Program-made: the position numbers and the translations under genes | The notes under the pieces: generated by a model | Seen by the model: only the letters and a program-made list of their open reading frames with translations | Database searches by the model: none | Told to the model about the DNA's origin: nothing | Shown: piece by piece, positions 35,546-44,502 of the stretch | How the letters are laid out: each line of letters opens with the position of its first letter | How positions within the stretch are numbered: the stretch's first letter is position 1 | Assembly (NCBI RefSeq): GCF_017115165.1 | Contig: NZ_JABXKF010000145.1 | Coordinates: 124,001 to 188,000, forward strand | Length of the DNA: 64,000 bases | Direction: 5' to 3' | Source of the DNA: Nostoc sp. LPT | GTDB lineage: Bacteria; Cyanobacteriota; Cyanobacteriia; Cyanobacteriales; Nostocaceae

Positions 35546-37504
35546 CTAAGGTGACTGATTTAACACCCACTTCAACCACTGCCCAAAGGAACTTACAACA
35601 TTCAACCTTTGAACTCCAGGCGCACGGGCGGCGGCGAGTCCATCAACAGCGACTAATGCGGCGTACTGCAAGCCCAAAAAACTATCAACTGCGGCATAAG
35701 GGCCACCTAAAGTAATCGCCCCAGCAGCATACATTTGACCTCTATCACTACGCATTTCTACCAATTCAAAATTGTTCGCTACAGTCAGTCGCCCCAGGTG
35801 ATTCACTAGGAGGTTGTAATGTTTCACCAAATCTGCTAACAGGGGATTAGCATCTACCTTGGCATCCAGTCCGGTAGCATCAACAATAAAGTCAGCTAAC
35901 AATTTCATTTCGCCAAAGCTTTGCTCTCGGATACGGGTAACAGTTCGGTTTTGGGCATCTCGTTCCACATCCAGCACCTCACCGAAGGTAATTTGATACC
36001 AGCCTTCGCTTAACCCTTGAGCAGTAATTTGCTGCCAGTCTTGGCGGTCGGCGGTGGTAGTTCCACCCCAGTCTGCTAGTAAACGCTTGCGTTCATCGGG
36101 GGTGGCTTTTTCTAACATTGCCCGGAGTTCGCCGCCCCAACAGGCTTTGGGCCAGTTAAAGGGTTGAAATTCGTAATGATTTTTGACTAAGCGTTGGGCA
36201 TTTTGAAATTTGTTACCTTGGGGCTTAGGCGATCGCATTAAATGCAAAACTGCAATATTCCGATTTCGCTTTCTGGCTTCGTAAATGCGCTGCACAATCC
36301 GCGAAGCCACAATTCCCCGCCCCCGAATCAATACCGTACCACCATGTTGCTCTAGTTGCTCATAAACATGATCGTGAGCTTCATAAGCATTGACGACAGA
36401 TTTAAAGTCTTGATATTTTTCCCTATAAGCTTGCAAATCTGGGAGAAACTGAATAGCTGGATACCCAGTAGCTAAATGTAAATAACGACTAACTAAAAAA
36501 GCATAATTTCCTGGGCCGCGAGAATAGGCTACGCAATATCTACCGTCATCAGTTTTGCGAATTACCCTAACTCGCCCATAGCGATAAATTTGATTCCAGC
36601 CTATGCGCTTCGTTTCCCGGTCTATGGAATCAAAGACATTACCCGCACGGGGAGTATAAGTTTCTGCAAATGTTGGTTCAGCAAACACTTGCCATAAATA
36701 CTTGAATGCTGACTTTATCTCTCCCTTGGCTAAGTCTCCCCAAGCTTCACGCAAGGCATAACTAGGCCAACCCCAAATATTATCAGGACAAGAGTCAGAA
36801 TTAGAACGCAATCTTTCATATAAGGGAATCTGTGAATTCAGACAGAGGCGCTTGTAACGAGCATAAGGTTCCGCCTCTAATCCCAAAGCCACAATCTTCT
36901 CAGCACGCACACCACTAATTCGCAGCAAATCAGCCCATAAAAAGCTACCCAATCCCGCCCCGATCGCTAGATAATCAGATTCATCTACTGGTAATCCCGT
37001 AGCATGAAGTGCTTGCACAGAAACCTTTTGTGCCTGAAACGCCAATGGCGGGAAATTACTTACCACGGGCGTTAACGGCTGAACTACAGGTAAGCTGGGG
37101 TCTGGGCGATTAGTCTTTGCGTTGAAGTGAATCGTTGAAGGGGGGGTGGTATCTGGTGCAGAGGCGCTAGCACCAAATGTCACTGCGATCAAATATGGGC
37201 CAATTTGCAACGTATCGCCATTAACCAAAACACTACGCGTTTGTGGTTGACCATTGACATAGACACCGTTAACACTGCCTTGGTCAATCACTACTAAATG
37301 GTCTTGTTCCCAGTCAATTAGGGCATGATACCGAGAGACTTCATTACTGTTAAGTAGCATCCGAGATACGCGTACTCCCCTAAGTTCAGCAGGTAAGCGA
37401 GCAAATTCTCGACCAAAAGCGATCGGCATATTTAACAGTGGTTCTCGCCGTTCACCCGTCGCTGGTTCTTCCCAACTCAATTGGATTTGTAAGTCATTTG
37501 TCAT
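35546..37504 (-). CDS. FHA domain fused to a flavoprotein-like oxidoreductase domain
   Basis: A 652-residue protein. Residues 25-110 are an FHA phosphothreonine-binding domain (FGREFARL, NEVSRYHALIDW, DQGSVNGVYVNGQP). A proline-rich linker follows. From about residue 175 a Rossmann-type domain begins (DYLAIGAGLGSFLWADLLRI), with a second dinucleotide-like motif TVLIRGRGIVASRIVQRIYE and a late FAD-type end MYAAGAITLGGPYAAVDS. This is reminiscent of lysine/ornithine N-monooxygenase or related FAD/NAD(P) enzymes. The reaction is unknown. The start ATG and first codons are made of TTGTCAT-type heptad repeat. The neighbouring minus-strand gene (37644-38195) is also an FHA protein, which suggests a phosphorylation-linked unit. 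Confidence 0.75.
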   Translation of the reverse strand: MTNDLQIQLSWEEPATGERREPLLNMPIAFGREFARLPAELRGVRVSRMLLNSNEVSRYHALIDWEQDHLVVIDQGSVNGVYVNGQPQTRSVLVNGDTLQIGPYLIAVTFGASASAPDTTPPSTIHFNAKTNRPDPSLPVVQPLTPVVSNFPPLAFQAQKVSVQALHATGLPVDESDYLAIGAGLGSFLWADLLRISGVRAEKIVALGLEAEPYARYKRLCLNSQIPLYERLRSNSDSCPDNIWGWPSYALREAWGDLAKGEIKSAFKYLWQVFAEPTFAETYTPRAGNVFDSIDRETKRIGWNQIYRYGRVRVIRKTDDGRYCVAYSRGPGNYAFLVSRYLHLATGYPAIQFLPDLQAYREKYQDFKSVVNAYEAHDHVYEQLEQHGGTVLIRGRGIVASRIVQRIYEARKRNRNIAVLHLMRSPKPQGNKFQNAQRLVKNHYEFQPFNWPKACWGGELRAMLEKATPDERKRLLADWGGTTTADRQDWQQITAQGLSEGWYQITFGEVLDVERDAQNRTVTRIREQSFGEMKLLADFIVDATGLDAKVDANPLLADLVKHYNLLVNHLGRLTVANNFELVEMRSDRGQMYAAGAITLGGPYAAVDSFLGLQYAALVAVDGLAAARAPGVQRLNVVSSFGQWLKWVLNQSP

Positions 37505-37560
37505 TTGTCATTTGTCATTGGTCATTTGTCATTTGTCATTTGTCATTGGGCATTGGACAT
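37499..37560. repeat. STRR heptanucleotide array (TTGTCAT)
   Basis: Consecutive heptads CATTTGT/CATTGGT run across the 5' end of the FHA-flavoprotein gene and upstream, then grow into GGGCATT repeats. The first codons of the gene (ATG ACA AAT GAC) are part of the array. Confidence 0.85.
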
Positions 37561-37643
37561 GGGGCATTGGGCATTGAGTATGGGGATTGAATCTTCAATT
37601 TTGAATTTTGAATTTTGAATTGATTTCTCCCCTGCCCTCCTTC

Positions 37644-38195
37644 TCAACTACCCCGTGCTACCAACACACTCACAGCCGCAGCTAAAGATGTCCCACACCA
37701 ATGACAGCCAATTTGTAGATTCTCTCCTGGGGAAACTTTATGACATTTGGGGCATTCTAAGCCATAAACCCCTGGCGGTGATGCGGGGGGTGTTGGTGGG
37801 TGATGGTGATGTTCGAGATTTATTGCTGGATTGGGTGGTAGCAAAATTGTTGCTGGAATGCTACCCGTGGAAACGTTAGTAACGTTGAGTTTTATTTGTC
37901 CCAAAGAGATACTAGTACCCTCAGTTAAAGGCATTTCACCTTGGACTAATTGCCGTCCATCGACAACGGGAGGATTTTGCGATCGCAAATTCCTGATATA
38001 AAAGCGTTGTTGCTGGTGATGAAAAAATATTTCAACGTGGAGTCCAGATACAGTAGGATGACTCAGAACAATATCGCACCGGAGGGGATCGCGACCGATG
38101 CGGACAGTGCCATGATTTTGACTTGGCTGTTGTTCGTAAATGTTCTGAGTTTTATCTTGACCTGCATCGTGCCACTGTAAAGTTAGTGCGTTCAT
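37644..38195 (-). CDS. FHA domain protein with C-terminal zinc-ribbon-like motif
   Basis: A 183-residue protein. Residues 25-110 form an FHA domain (VRIGRDPLRCDIVLSHPTVS then GLHVEIFFHH and IRNLRSQNPPVVDGRQ). A His/Pro-rich linker (LEHHHHPPTPPASPPG) follows. The end has CPKC ... CHWC spacing typical of a small zinc ribbon. It probably binds phosphothreonine partners of Ser/Thr kinases. It lies 139 bp upstream of the FHA-flavoprotein gene on the same strand, with STRR DNA between. Confidence 0.8.
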   Translation of the reverse strand: MNALTLQWHDAGQDKTQNIYEQQPSQNHGTVRIGRDPLRCDIVLSHPTVSGLHVEIFFHHQQQRFYIRNLRSQNPPVVDGRQLVQGEMPLTEGTSISLGQIKLNVTNVSTGSIPATILLPPNPAINLEHHHHPPTPPASPPGVYGLECPKCHKVSPGENLQIGCHWCGTSLAAAVSVLVARGS

Positions 38196-38302
38196 GGTTC
38201 TAACTTCGTAAATCGTATTTAGCTACTTCAACTTCTTTCTGTGCGATTCCTAACACGATTGAGTCGGTGCAAGCAAGTATTTAGAAAAAACTTCAACAAG
38301 CT

Positions 38303-38968
38303 TTATCTCGCCGACGCTAATTTATCAGCAATGCGTGTAGTTTCTGGCAGCCGATATTTAGGAGTACAGCGTAATACATAGTCAATCGCTGTCGGTAAAC
38401 TAATTCGATGACCACTGGAGATATATAGAGGTTTTACTCCTGTGCGCGATCGCAAAACTGCCCCAATGGTTTTACCGTTATATATCAGTGGTTGTGTGCT
38501 ACCTTTAGTTTCTGCCAATTGTTCATGCTTACCTACCAACCTAGACTTAGCTACACCAATTGTCGGCATATCTATAAGTAACCCTAAATGGCTAGCTATA
38601 CCTAATCTGCGGGGATGAGCAATTCCCTGACCATCACACAAGATAATATTTGGTGTTGTTTTAATCTTTTCTAGGGCATCAAGGACAGCTGGAATTTCCC
38701 GAAATGAGAGGAACCCAGGAACATAAGGAAAGGTTGTAGGACGATGTGCTAGGCTTGTCTCGATTACTTGCAAATCAGGAAAACTCAGGACTACGACAGC
38801 GGCACGGCTAATTGTCCCATCAGCTTCAAAACCCATATCCACTCCAGCAACATACTGGATAGGTTCTTGCAGTTGATCTTCAGTAATTACTTGATTTTGC
38901 AGCGTTTCTTGGATAACTATGGCTTCTTCTAGCGTCGAAGGCCAAGCATGATTTCGATAAAAGTTCAT
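38303..38968 (-). CDS. nfi: Endonuclease V (deoxyinosine 3'-endonuclease)
   Basis: A 221-residue repair nuclease that cuts near deoxyinosine. Motifs: YVAGVDMGFEADGTISRAAV with the first metal Asp, PYVPGFLSFREIPAVLDAL, ILCDGQGIAHPRRLGIASHL with the second Asp, and GVAKSRLVG. TGVKPLYISSGHRISL is also typical of the family. Length is normal. It stands alone on the minus strand; the 241-bp gap to 39209 holds nothing recognised apart from the promoter region shared with the next, divergent gene. Confidence 0.92.
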   Translation of the reverse strand: MNFYRNHAWPSTLEEAIVIQETLQNQVITEDQLQEPIQYVAGVDMGFEADGTISRAAVVVLSFPDLQVIETSLAHRPTTFPYVPGFLSFREIPAVLDALEKIKTTPNIILCDGQGIAHPRRLGIASHLGLLIDMPTIGVAKSRLVGKHEQLAETKGSTQPLIYNGKTIGAVLRSRTGVKPLYISSGHRISLPTAIDYVLRCTPKYRLPETTRIADKLASAR

Positions 38969-39209
38969 ATTTAAAATTGGAATTAATTGATTAATATTAT
39001 TCCTGTTAATTTGACAACCACAAAAACAAGAGTTTTTGATGTTGATGCAGGGAAAATATATTTGTGTAAAAGTCTGTGAAAAACTATCTTTATACTAAAT
39101 ATTTTAGCCCAAGTTAGCTGATATCTTGCATCATCATGTTACTTAAGGCTGTCAAGAGGGAATCCTGAGAATATAAGTTGATTTTTCTAGATTTTCTCTT
39201 TTACTGGTT

Positions 39210-39731
39210 ATGACACAGCCAAATATTCTAAAACTTGCAAAACAGGGAGATGCAGAAGCGATCGCATCTCTGATGAATCGCCACCTACACCCCAAAGCGA
39301 TCGCTGCAAAGGTTACTTTCCAAGATGCTTGCTTGCAGGTAATGCTAGAATCTGCCGAAGTACCAAATCAGCAAATTTTAGTTGCATTTATCCGCAAAGG
39401 GTTAACGGCTTTAGGGGCTGCATCTATTGAAAGAGTGAAAGTTTATGGACAACAAACAGGTAAAGAGTTTCCAGTTTGGAGTCAAGAGTTTGATTTGAGC
39501 ATAGCAGAAGCTGAAGTAGAAGCAGTAGATAATGAACAGTCTGCCGATAATCCTCAAAATCTAACTATTTGTATTAACTTAAGTGGTGCTCCTGCACAGG
39601 GATTAACAAACCAGGATTTTGAATTTATTGCTAATCAAATAAGTACTGATATTTTATCATCTTGTACTGGCGTTTTTATCCAAAAAGTCAATATTAGTAA
39701 CGGTAGTTCTATGATTACAAAGGAACGTTAG
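39210..39731 (+). CDS. Conserved cyanobacterial protein of unknown function
   Basis: 173 residues, soluble. The first 95 (ILKLAKQGDAEAIASLMNRH, then AKVTFQDACLQVMLESAEVP and LTALGAASIERVKVYGQQTG) form a module that I recall at the start of various cyanobacterial proteins, with no known function. The second part (LTICINLSGAPAQGLTNQDF then ISTDILSSCTGVF) is unfamiliar. There is no signal peptide or membrane segment. The ATG follows a TTTTACTGGTT leader without a clear ribosome site. Confidence 0.6.
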   Translation: MTQPNILKLAKQGDAEAIASLMNRHLHPKAIAAKVTFQDACLQVMLESAEVPNQQILVAFIRKGLTALGAASIERVKVYGQQTGKEFPVWSQEFDLSIAEAEVEAVDNEQSADNPQNLTICINLSGAPAQGLTNQDFEFIANQISTDILSSCTGVFIQKVNISNGSSMITKER

Positions 39732-39914
39732 TCTTTAATTTACTTTATGTAATTATTTTGAGAAAATCTCACTTCTGTCTTTTTATAAAAGATACAATAA
39801 ATCCAGCTAAATTTCAAATATATGGCTATAAAATTTCTAAAAATGTTGCTTATAGGTGTAGATGTAGAATCATAAAATAGACAGTAGTTTATCATTTTTT
39901 TGCATTTATTGGTT

Positions 39915-40556
39915 ATGAAGCAGCAAAATAATCAGGAAGTTACTAAGCAAGAACTACAAAAATTTTACTGGCCATTATGGTTTCCTTATCCTAGTTCTTG
40001 GTTAAAAGCATTTATTTTAACTTTATTTTTGAGAGTTATTATATTTGTAATTAAAAATACTGGAAAGGTAGGCTATGACATCGTATATTTTGTACACAGT
40101 CCGGAATTATTTTTTATATTTACAATATTGTTAATTTTATCTCCAATTCCGATAATTTCTTTGACTCATCACTGCTTACACTTGCTTATTAGTCGGTTTG
40201 CATCAGAAACTCAAGCACCCGAAATAGGTAGAACACAAGGATTATTACCAGGAATAATGAGTTGGTGGGAAGGATTGTACGCTTGGCTTATAATTGCAAT
40301 TTCTACACTGATTGTGTTAATTAAAACTGATACATTCCGAGAGGCAGTAAGTAAAGCAATTAATGCAGCTAACCTGACTCAATCAGCAAAATCTCTAGAT
40401 GAGTGGAAAACAGTTGTGAGTCAGTGGGAAGCTGCGATCGCACTTATGAAAGCCGTGCCATCTTCTAGCCCAAATTATGTAGTCGCTCAACAAAAAACCA
40501 AAGAATATCAAAGAAATTTAAACTACGCCCAGAAAAATTCCCTTGGTAATAAGTAA
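39915..40556 (+). CDS. Membrane protein of unknown function
   Basis: 213 residues with three or four hydrophobic segments: AFILTLFLRVIIFVI, LFFIFTILLILSPIPIISLT and GLYAWLIIAISTLIVLI. A soluble C-terminal tail (SAKSLDEWKTVVSQWEAAIA and ALMKAVPSS) resembles the KWQEAIxLMKAVPxxSPNY motif often seen at the ends of cyanobacterial proteins. ATG 39915 is used rather than TTG 39900. Function and partners are unknown. Confidence 0.6.
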   Translation: MKQQNNQEVTKQELQKFYWPLWFPYPSSWLKAFILTLFLRVIIFVIKNTGKVGYDIVYFVHSPELFFIFTILLILSPIPIISLTHHCLHLLISRFASETQAPEIGRTQGLLPGIMSWWEGLYAWLIIAISTLIVLIKTDTFREAVSKAINAANLTQSAKSLDEWKTVVSQWEAAIALMKAVPSSSPNYVVAQQKTKEYQRNLNYAQKNSLGNK

Positions 40557-40656
40557 TGCGATCGCACCTGAAAGCTAAACTAGAAAATAGCAGTGCGTAG
40601 CTTGCCGCCGTGGCATCGCTTGACCGTCCGGATCAAAATAAAACCCTATAAAGACC

Positions 40657-40791
40657 AAAACATTAACTGCCATTCTTCAGGAAGAGGAAGATTTGGATGT
40701 TACTGAATGTCCCGAAATCGGCACAGTTGACCATTTCGGCTCGATCGAGTTGAAAAAAGATATTATTCAATATCTCGTTTGTTTTGCTTGA
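40657..40791 (+). pseudogene. HicB-like antitoxin relic
   Basis: The frame reads KTLTAILQEEEDLDVTECPE then IGTVDHFGSIE, very like the start of HicB antitoxins (TAIIHEEEGGYVAECPEVGT). It then diverges and stops at 40789-40791. The start codon appears lost (CCAAAACATTA where ATGAAA is expected), and the DNA-binding C-terminus and the HicA partner are absent. It lies in the 279-bp gap before the TonB-like gene. Confidence 0.5.
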
Positions 40792-40871
40792 ATCAGATAC
40801 GATATCCTCTAAATTAGAAGACAGTAAATAGACTGTTGAGGCTGTTATCTATCACGCAAAAGCACAATAAC

Positions 40872-42473
40872 ATGGCTTTTTCTCATGAATTTCAGCGCTA
40901 TCGGAGCGTGGTCCCCCTCGATATCCTCCCAGGTCTAGTTAGTTCCATCCTTTTACACTCTATTTTACTGATGGGGAGCAAATATTGGTTCACAGCTTTT
41001 ATGCCTGAGCCTAAGCAAGAGATTCCAATTGAGGTAGTTGAAGTTTATCCCAATGAAACACACATACCCCAAAAAACCTCATTCCGTGCTACTAAAAATT
41101 CAATTGCAGGTGGTAAAGCTTTACCGAAAAAACCTGTTTCTGCGGTGAACTCAGCTAATTCAGATGCACATAAAGCCTCTAGCAAGAGTCCTTTGGACTC
41201 AACAACCTTATCTTCAGCAGAAGTATTCCGGCCAGAACAAAGGGAGCAGAAAGCGGAATCACCAAATTTATCTCCTCAACAACCCAAAGTTGAGCCAACT
41301 GCGATCGCAAGACCAACAATACCATTAGCAGCTAAACCACAACCAACAGCAATCGCAAGACCAACTATACCACCAGCACCCAAAGTTGAGCCAACTGCGA
41401 TCGCAAAAGCAACTATACCACCAGTACCCAAAGTTGAGCCAACTGCGATCGCAAGACCAACTATACCACCAGCAGCCAAACCACAACCAACAGCGATCGC
41501 AAAAGCAACTATACCACCAGCAGCTAAACCACAACCAACAGCGATCGCAAGACCAACAATACCACTAGCAGCCAAACCACAACCAACAGCGATCACAAGA
41601 CCAACAATACCACTAGCAGCCAAACCACAACCAACAGCGATTGCAAGACCAACAATACCACTAGCAGCCAAACCACAATCAACTGCGATCGCAAGACCAA
41701 CAATACCATTAGTAGCTAAACCACAATCAACTGCGATCGCAAGACCAACAATACCATTAGTAGCTAAACCACAATCAACTGCGATCGCAAGACCAACAAT
41801 ACCATTAGTAGCTAAACCACAATCAACTGCGATCGCAAAAGCAACTATACCATCAGCACCCAAACCTAAAAAAATAGCAGTAGCACCTAATACTACACCA
41901 TCGTCAGCCCTACCCCGAAAAACAGCGCTTGCACCTGCTATTAAATCACCAGTACCCAATCCTAAGAACTTAAGTCAGTCGGGAAGACTCCTAAGTAGGC
42001 GAACACCTATAGCTCAGTCATCTCTGAAAACAGGTGCAGCAAGCTTGCTGGGTGGTACTCAAAGTGTATCTAGTCGGAATTTTAGCGGTAATTATCTGGC
42101 AGCCTTACCTAATTCCAACCGAGATAATCAAGCTCCTTCTGGTATTGATGCCAGCAGTCAAGATATAGCTATCACCTATTACTTAAACCAACTACAGCAA
42201 CAAGTCAAGCAGCAGTGGCTACCAGAAGTAACCGAGTCTTCCCGGCGAACAGTACTTAACTTCACTATTAACCGTTTTGGGCAACTAAGCAATCTCCAGT
42301 TCGCACAAACCTCTGGATTCAGCGTCACTGATCAAGCGGCACTCAAAGCTATACAGCGATCTGCACCCTTTGCACCTTTGCCTACAGGATATACCAGTAA
42401 CCACATCAATATTCAATTTACATTTGATATCAATGTCTATGGGCAGCTAAATTTATCGGGGGACGGTGGCTAA
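40872..42473 (+). CDS. TonB-like energy-transducer protein with 16-residue repeats
   Basis: 533 residues. An N-terminal membrane anchor (DILPGLVSSILLHSILLMGS) is followed by a Pro-rich periplasm-spanning region. Twelve 16-residue repeats of PTAIARPTIPLAAKPQ type (41295-41870) follow. The C-terminal TonB domain (QVKQQWLPEVTESSRRTVLN, GQLSNLQFAQTSGFSVTDQA, ALKAIQRSAPFAPLP) is complete. It should link an inner-membrane motor (ExbBD) to outer-membrane receptors; no exbB/exbD or receptor genes are in the window. The start is ATG 40872. Most repeats contain a HIP1 octamer within ACTGCGATCGCAAGACC. Confidence 0.8.
   Translation: MAFSHEFQRYRSVVPLDILPGLVSSILLHSILLMGSKYWFTAFMPEPKQEIPIEVVEVYPNETHIPQKTSFRATKNSIAGGKALPKKPVSAVNSANSDAHKASSKSPLDSTTLSSAEVFRPEQREQKAESPNLSPQQPKVEPTAIARPTIPLAAKPQPTAIARPTIPPAPKVEPTAIAKATIPPVPKVEPTAIARPTIPPAAKPQPTAIAKATIPPAAKPQPTAIARPTIPLAAKPQPTAITRPTIPLAAKPQPTAIARPTIPLAAKPQSTAIARPTIPLVAKPQSTAIARPTIPLVAKPQSTAIARPTIPLVAKPQSTAIAKATIPSAPKPKKIAVAPNTTPSSALPRKTALAPAIKSPVPNPKNLSQSGRLLSRRTPIAQSSLKTGAASLLGGTQSVSSRNFSGNYLAALPNSNRDNQAPSGIDASSQDIAITYYLNQLQQQVKQQWLPEVTESSRRTVLNFTINRFGQLSNLQFAQTSGFSVTDQAALKAIQRSAPFAPLPTGYTSNHINIQFTFDINVYGQLNLSGDGG
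41295..41870. repeat. 48-bp coding tandem repeats carrying HIP1
   Basis: Twelve units of 48 bp encode P(T)AIA(R/K)xTIPxxxKxx. The octamer GCGATCGC is intact in about nine; in the others it is mutated by one base (for example GCGATCAC, GCGATTGC). Confidence 0.9.
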
Positions 42474-42810
42474 CAACAGGTAAGCAATTAATTCAATTAT
42501 GTATTATACCGACTTAACCTTAACGTTAAATAGCGACCTGAATCGAAATTTTTAGTTTCAAACAGGCTATTATTTGGGCATTAATTTGAGCAGATTTAAG
42601 CAAAGACAGAAGGAGAGTAGCAATACTCTCCTAACTTAATATGAGTGAAAATTTACTTTCTTAATAATTAAAGCAGACTTGAGTTCAGGTAATGAAAGAG
42701 CATGTCGTTCATGAGTAAGGCATCAATCGCTTTACCTGCCGCGCTTTCTCAGATTAATTTTCCCTAGCTAAGATATTAGAATAAAAGTAATTTTGCACCC
42801 AAAGCCAATC

Positions 42811-43776
42811 ATGACAGAAGCAAAGACGCGGCGTAATTTCCTAATTACCAGCATTGCTGTGACAGGAGGTATTGTGGCAACTAATACCTTACAGCAAAAT
42901 ACTATCAACACCGCAACACCGCCAGCAACTATACCAGAACGGTTACTCGGACGCACGGAAGTAAAACTCCCTATCTTCGGGTTAGGAGGAGCAGGACAAA
43001 CACCGCTATCCTGGGAAGGAAAAGAGAGTGATGCTACGGCAATTATTCAAAGAGCGCTGGAACTTGGCATTCGCTACTTTGATACAGCACCTAGTTATGG
43101 GCCGAGTGAAGATTATTTAGGCAAAGTGCTACCACCTCATCGCTCAAAGCTGTTTCTAGCAAGCAAGACCGATAAAAGAGATCGGGATAGTGCATGGCGA
43201 GAATTGGAGCGATCGCTTAAACGTCTGAATACAGATTATCTCGATTTATGGCAGTTGCATCACGTCTCTTTTTCCGAAGAACTCGACACTATCTTTAGTC
43301 CATCTGGTGCAATTAAAGCTTTAGAAGAAGCCATACAACAAAAATTGGTGCGCTTTGCTGGTATTACCGGACATCACGACCCTCAAGTAATTGCCGAAGG
43401 GTTGCGTCGCTATCCTTTCCACACTACACTGATTCCTGTGAATGCTGCCGACAAACACCACCCACATCCATTTATTCCGGTAGTTTTACCAGTTGCTCGA
43501 GAAAAAAATGTCGGTGTGATTGCGATGAAAGTCCCGGCTTATGGTCGGCTGTTTAAATCAGGTGGGTTGACAGGTATGGAGGAAGCTTTAGGTTACACAC
43601 TGTCTCAGCCTGGAGTTCATTGTTGTGTGATTGCAGCAGAGACTATTGCACAATTAGAGAATAATGTCAAGATAGCGCGGGCTTTTGTACCCCTGAAGGA
43701 GCAAGAATTGACAGCGATCGCACTGGCAGCTGCTAATATCTGGGAAGATAGTACATTCTTCCGTGCTTGGACTTAG
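42811..43776 (+). CDS. Aldo/keto reductase with Tat-like leader
   Basis: 321 residues. The start TKTRRNFLITS-like segment (TRRNFLITSIAVTGGIVATN) looks like a twin-arginine signal, so export to periplasm or lumen is possible. The barrel shows the AKR features FDTAPSYGPSEDYLGKVL (catalytic Asp and Tyr), LFLASKTDKRD (Lys) and YLDLWQLHH (His). The cofactor is presumably NADPH; the substrate is unknown. ATG 42811 is chosen over TTG 42793. The gap 42474-42810 shows no gene. Confidence 0.82.
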   Translation: MTEAKTRRNFLITSIAVTGGIVATNTLQQNTINTATPPATIPERLLGRTEVKLPIFGLGGAGQTPLSWEGKESDATAIIQRALELGIRYFDTAPSYGPSEDYLGKVLPPHRSKLFLASKTDKRDRDSAWRELERSLKRLNTDYLDLWQLHHVSFSEELDTIFSPSGAIKALEEAIQQKLVRFAGITGHHDPQVIAEGLRRYPFHTTLIPVNAADKHHPHPFIPVVLPVAREKNVGVIAMKVPAYGRLFKSGGLTGMEEALGYTLSQPGVHCCVIAAETIAQLENNVKIARAFVPLKEQELTAIALAAANIWEDSTFFRAWT

Positions 43777-43938
43777 TACAGCTCACCATAAAAAATGCCC
43801 AAATAAAGCCGCAAACCATCAAATCAAGCCAAATTGTATGGTGGACATTGCCCAACTTCATGTTAAGTGACTGGATCGGTTTAAATCAGCATCCCTTTTA
43901 CGGTATGGTTTTACTCGCTATCATGTAGATACAATTGT

Positions 43939-44136
43939 ATGCCTACCGCACAACAGGCTCTTGCCTGCGTCAGAGTCTGCCACATGCTCTCAAATGGGTA
44001 TCAACCTATCCATGTATTTCAGTACAATCAAAACACCAACACCGTGTTTATCCTTGCTGGTGTGACTGAGGGACTAGAGATTCTAATTTTTTCCGATGGT
44101 CAATGGGGGTTTAACGATGACGAAGCCCAACTTTAG
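43939..44136 (+). CDS. Small conserved cyanobacterial protein (DUF6888-like)
   Basis: 65 residues: MPTAQQALACVRVCHMLSNG followed by YQPIHVFQYN and a short beta-rich end (ILAGVTEGLEILIF, DGQWGFN). I recall this as one half of a frequent cyanobacterial gene pair (DUF6888 with DUF6887); the family number is from memory. Its end overlaps the start of the next gene by 20 bp, so translation is coupled. The overlapping small-gene layout resembles toxin-antitoxin modules, without proof. Confidence 0.6.
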   Translation: MPTAQQALACVRVCHMLSNGYQPIHVFQYNQNTNTVFILAGVTEGLEILIFSDGQWGFNDDEAQL

Positions 44137-44326
44137 TAAAATGTCCCGACAAGAACTTAGAGCATATATTTTAGCTCATCGTGAAGATGATGAAGCGATT
44201 GAGGCATTGATCAAACGGAGAAGTCCTAATAATCCAACATATCCATTTCCTGAGACTAACGAGGATTTGAGAAAAATGGAAGAGATACTCAAGAAAAAAC
44301 TGGGTAGTAGTGGAGAGGCTGTCTAA
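44117..44326 (+). CDS. Small conserved cyanobacterial protein (DUF6887-like)
   Basis: 69 residues: MTKPNFSKMSRQELRAYILA then HREDDEAIEALIKRRSP and a charged helix EDLRKMEEILKKK. It is the partner of the preceding gene and overlaps its end. The ATG 44117 is chosen over an in-frame upstream start because the conserved MTKPNF start is there. It is soluble, helical and of unknown function. Confidence 0.6.
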   Translation: MTKPNFSKMSRQELRAYILAHREDDEAIEALIKRRSPNNPTYPFPETNEDLRKMEEILKKKLGSSGEAV

Positions 44327-44502
44327 TCAGTTGAAAGGTTTGACGATGAGTTCAGATAGTGAAATCTTGCAGATATTTAGGACTCATATTTGATTTTTGA
44401 AAAAACTCAGTACACCTTTATTCCTTCTTCCCAGTTCCCAGTCCCCAGTCCCCGGTCTTTACGAGTAATTCAGGAATCAAATCGGATTGCTATTACAACT
44501 TA

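Noticed and set aside
41276-41959. Antisense open frame of 227 codons in the TonB-like gene
   Set aside because: Low-complexity shadow of the repeat; the sense product has membrane anchor and TonB domain.
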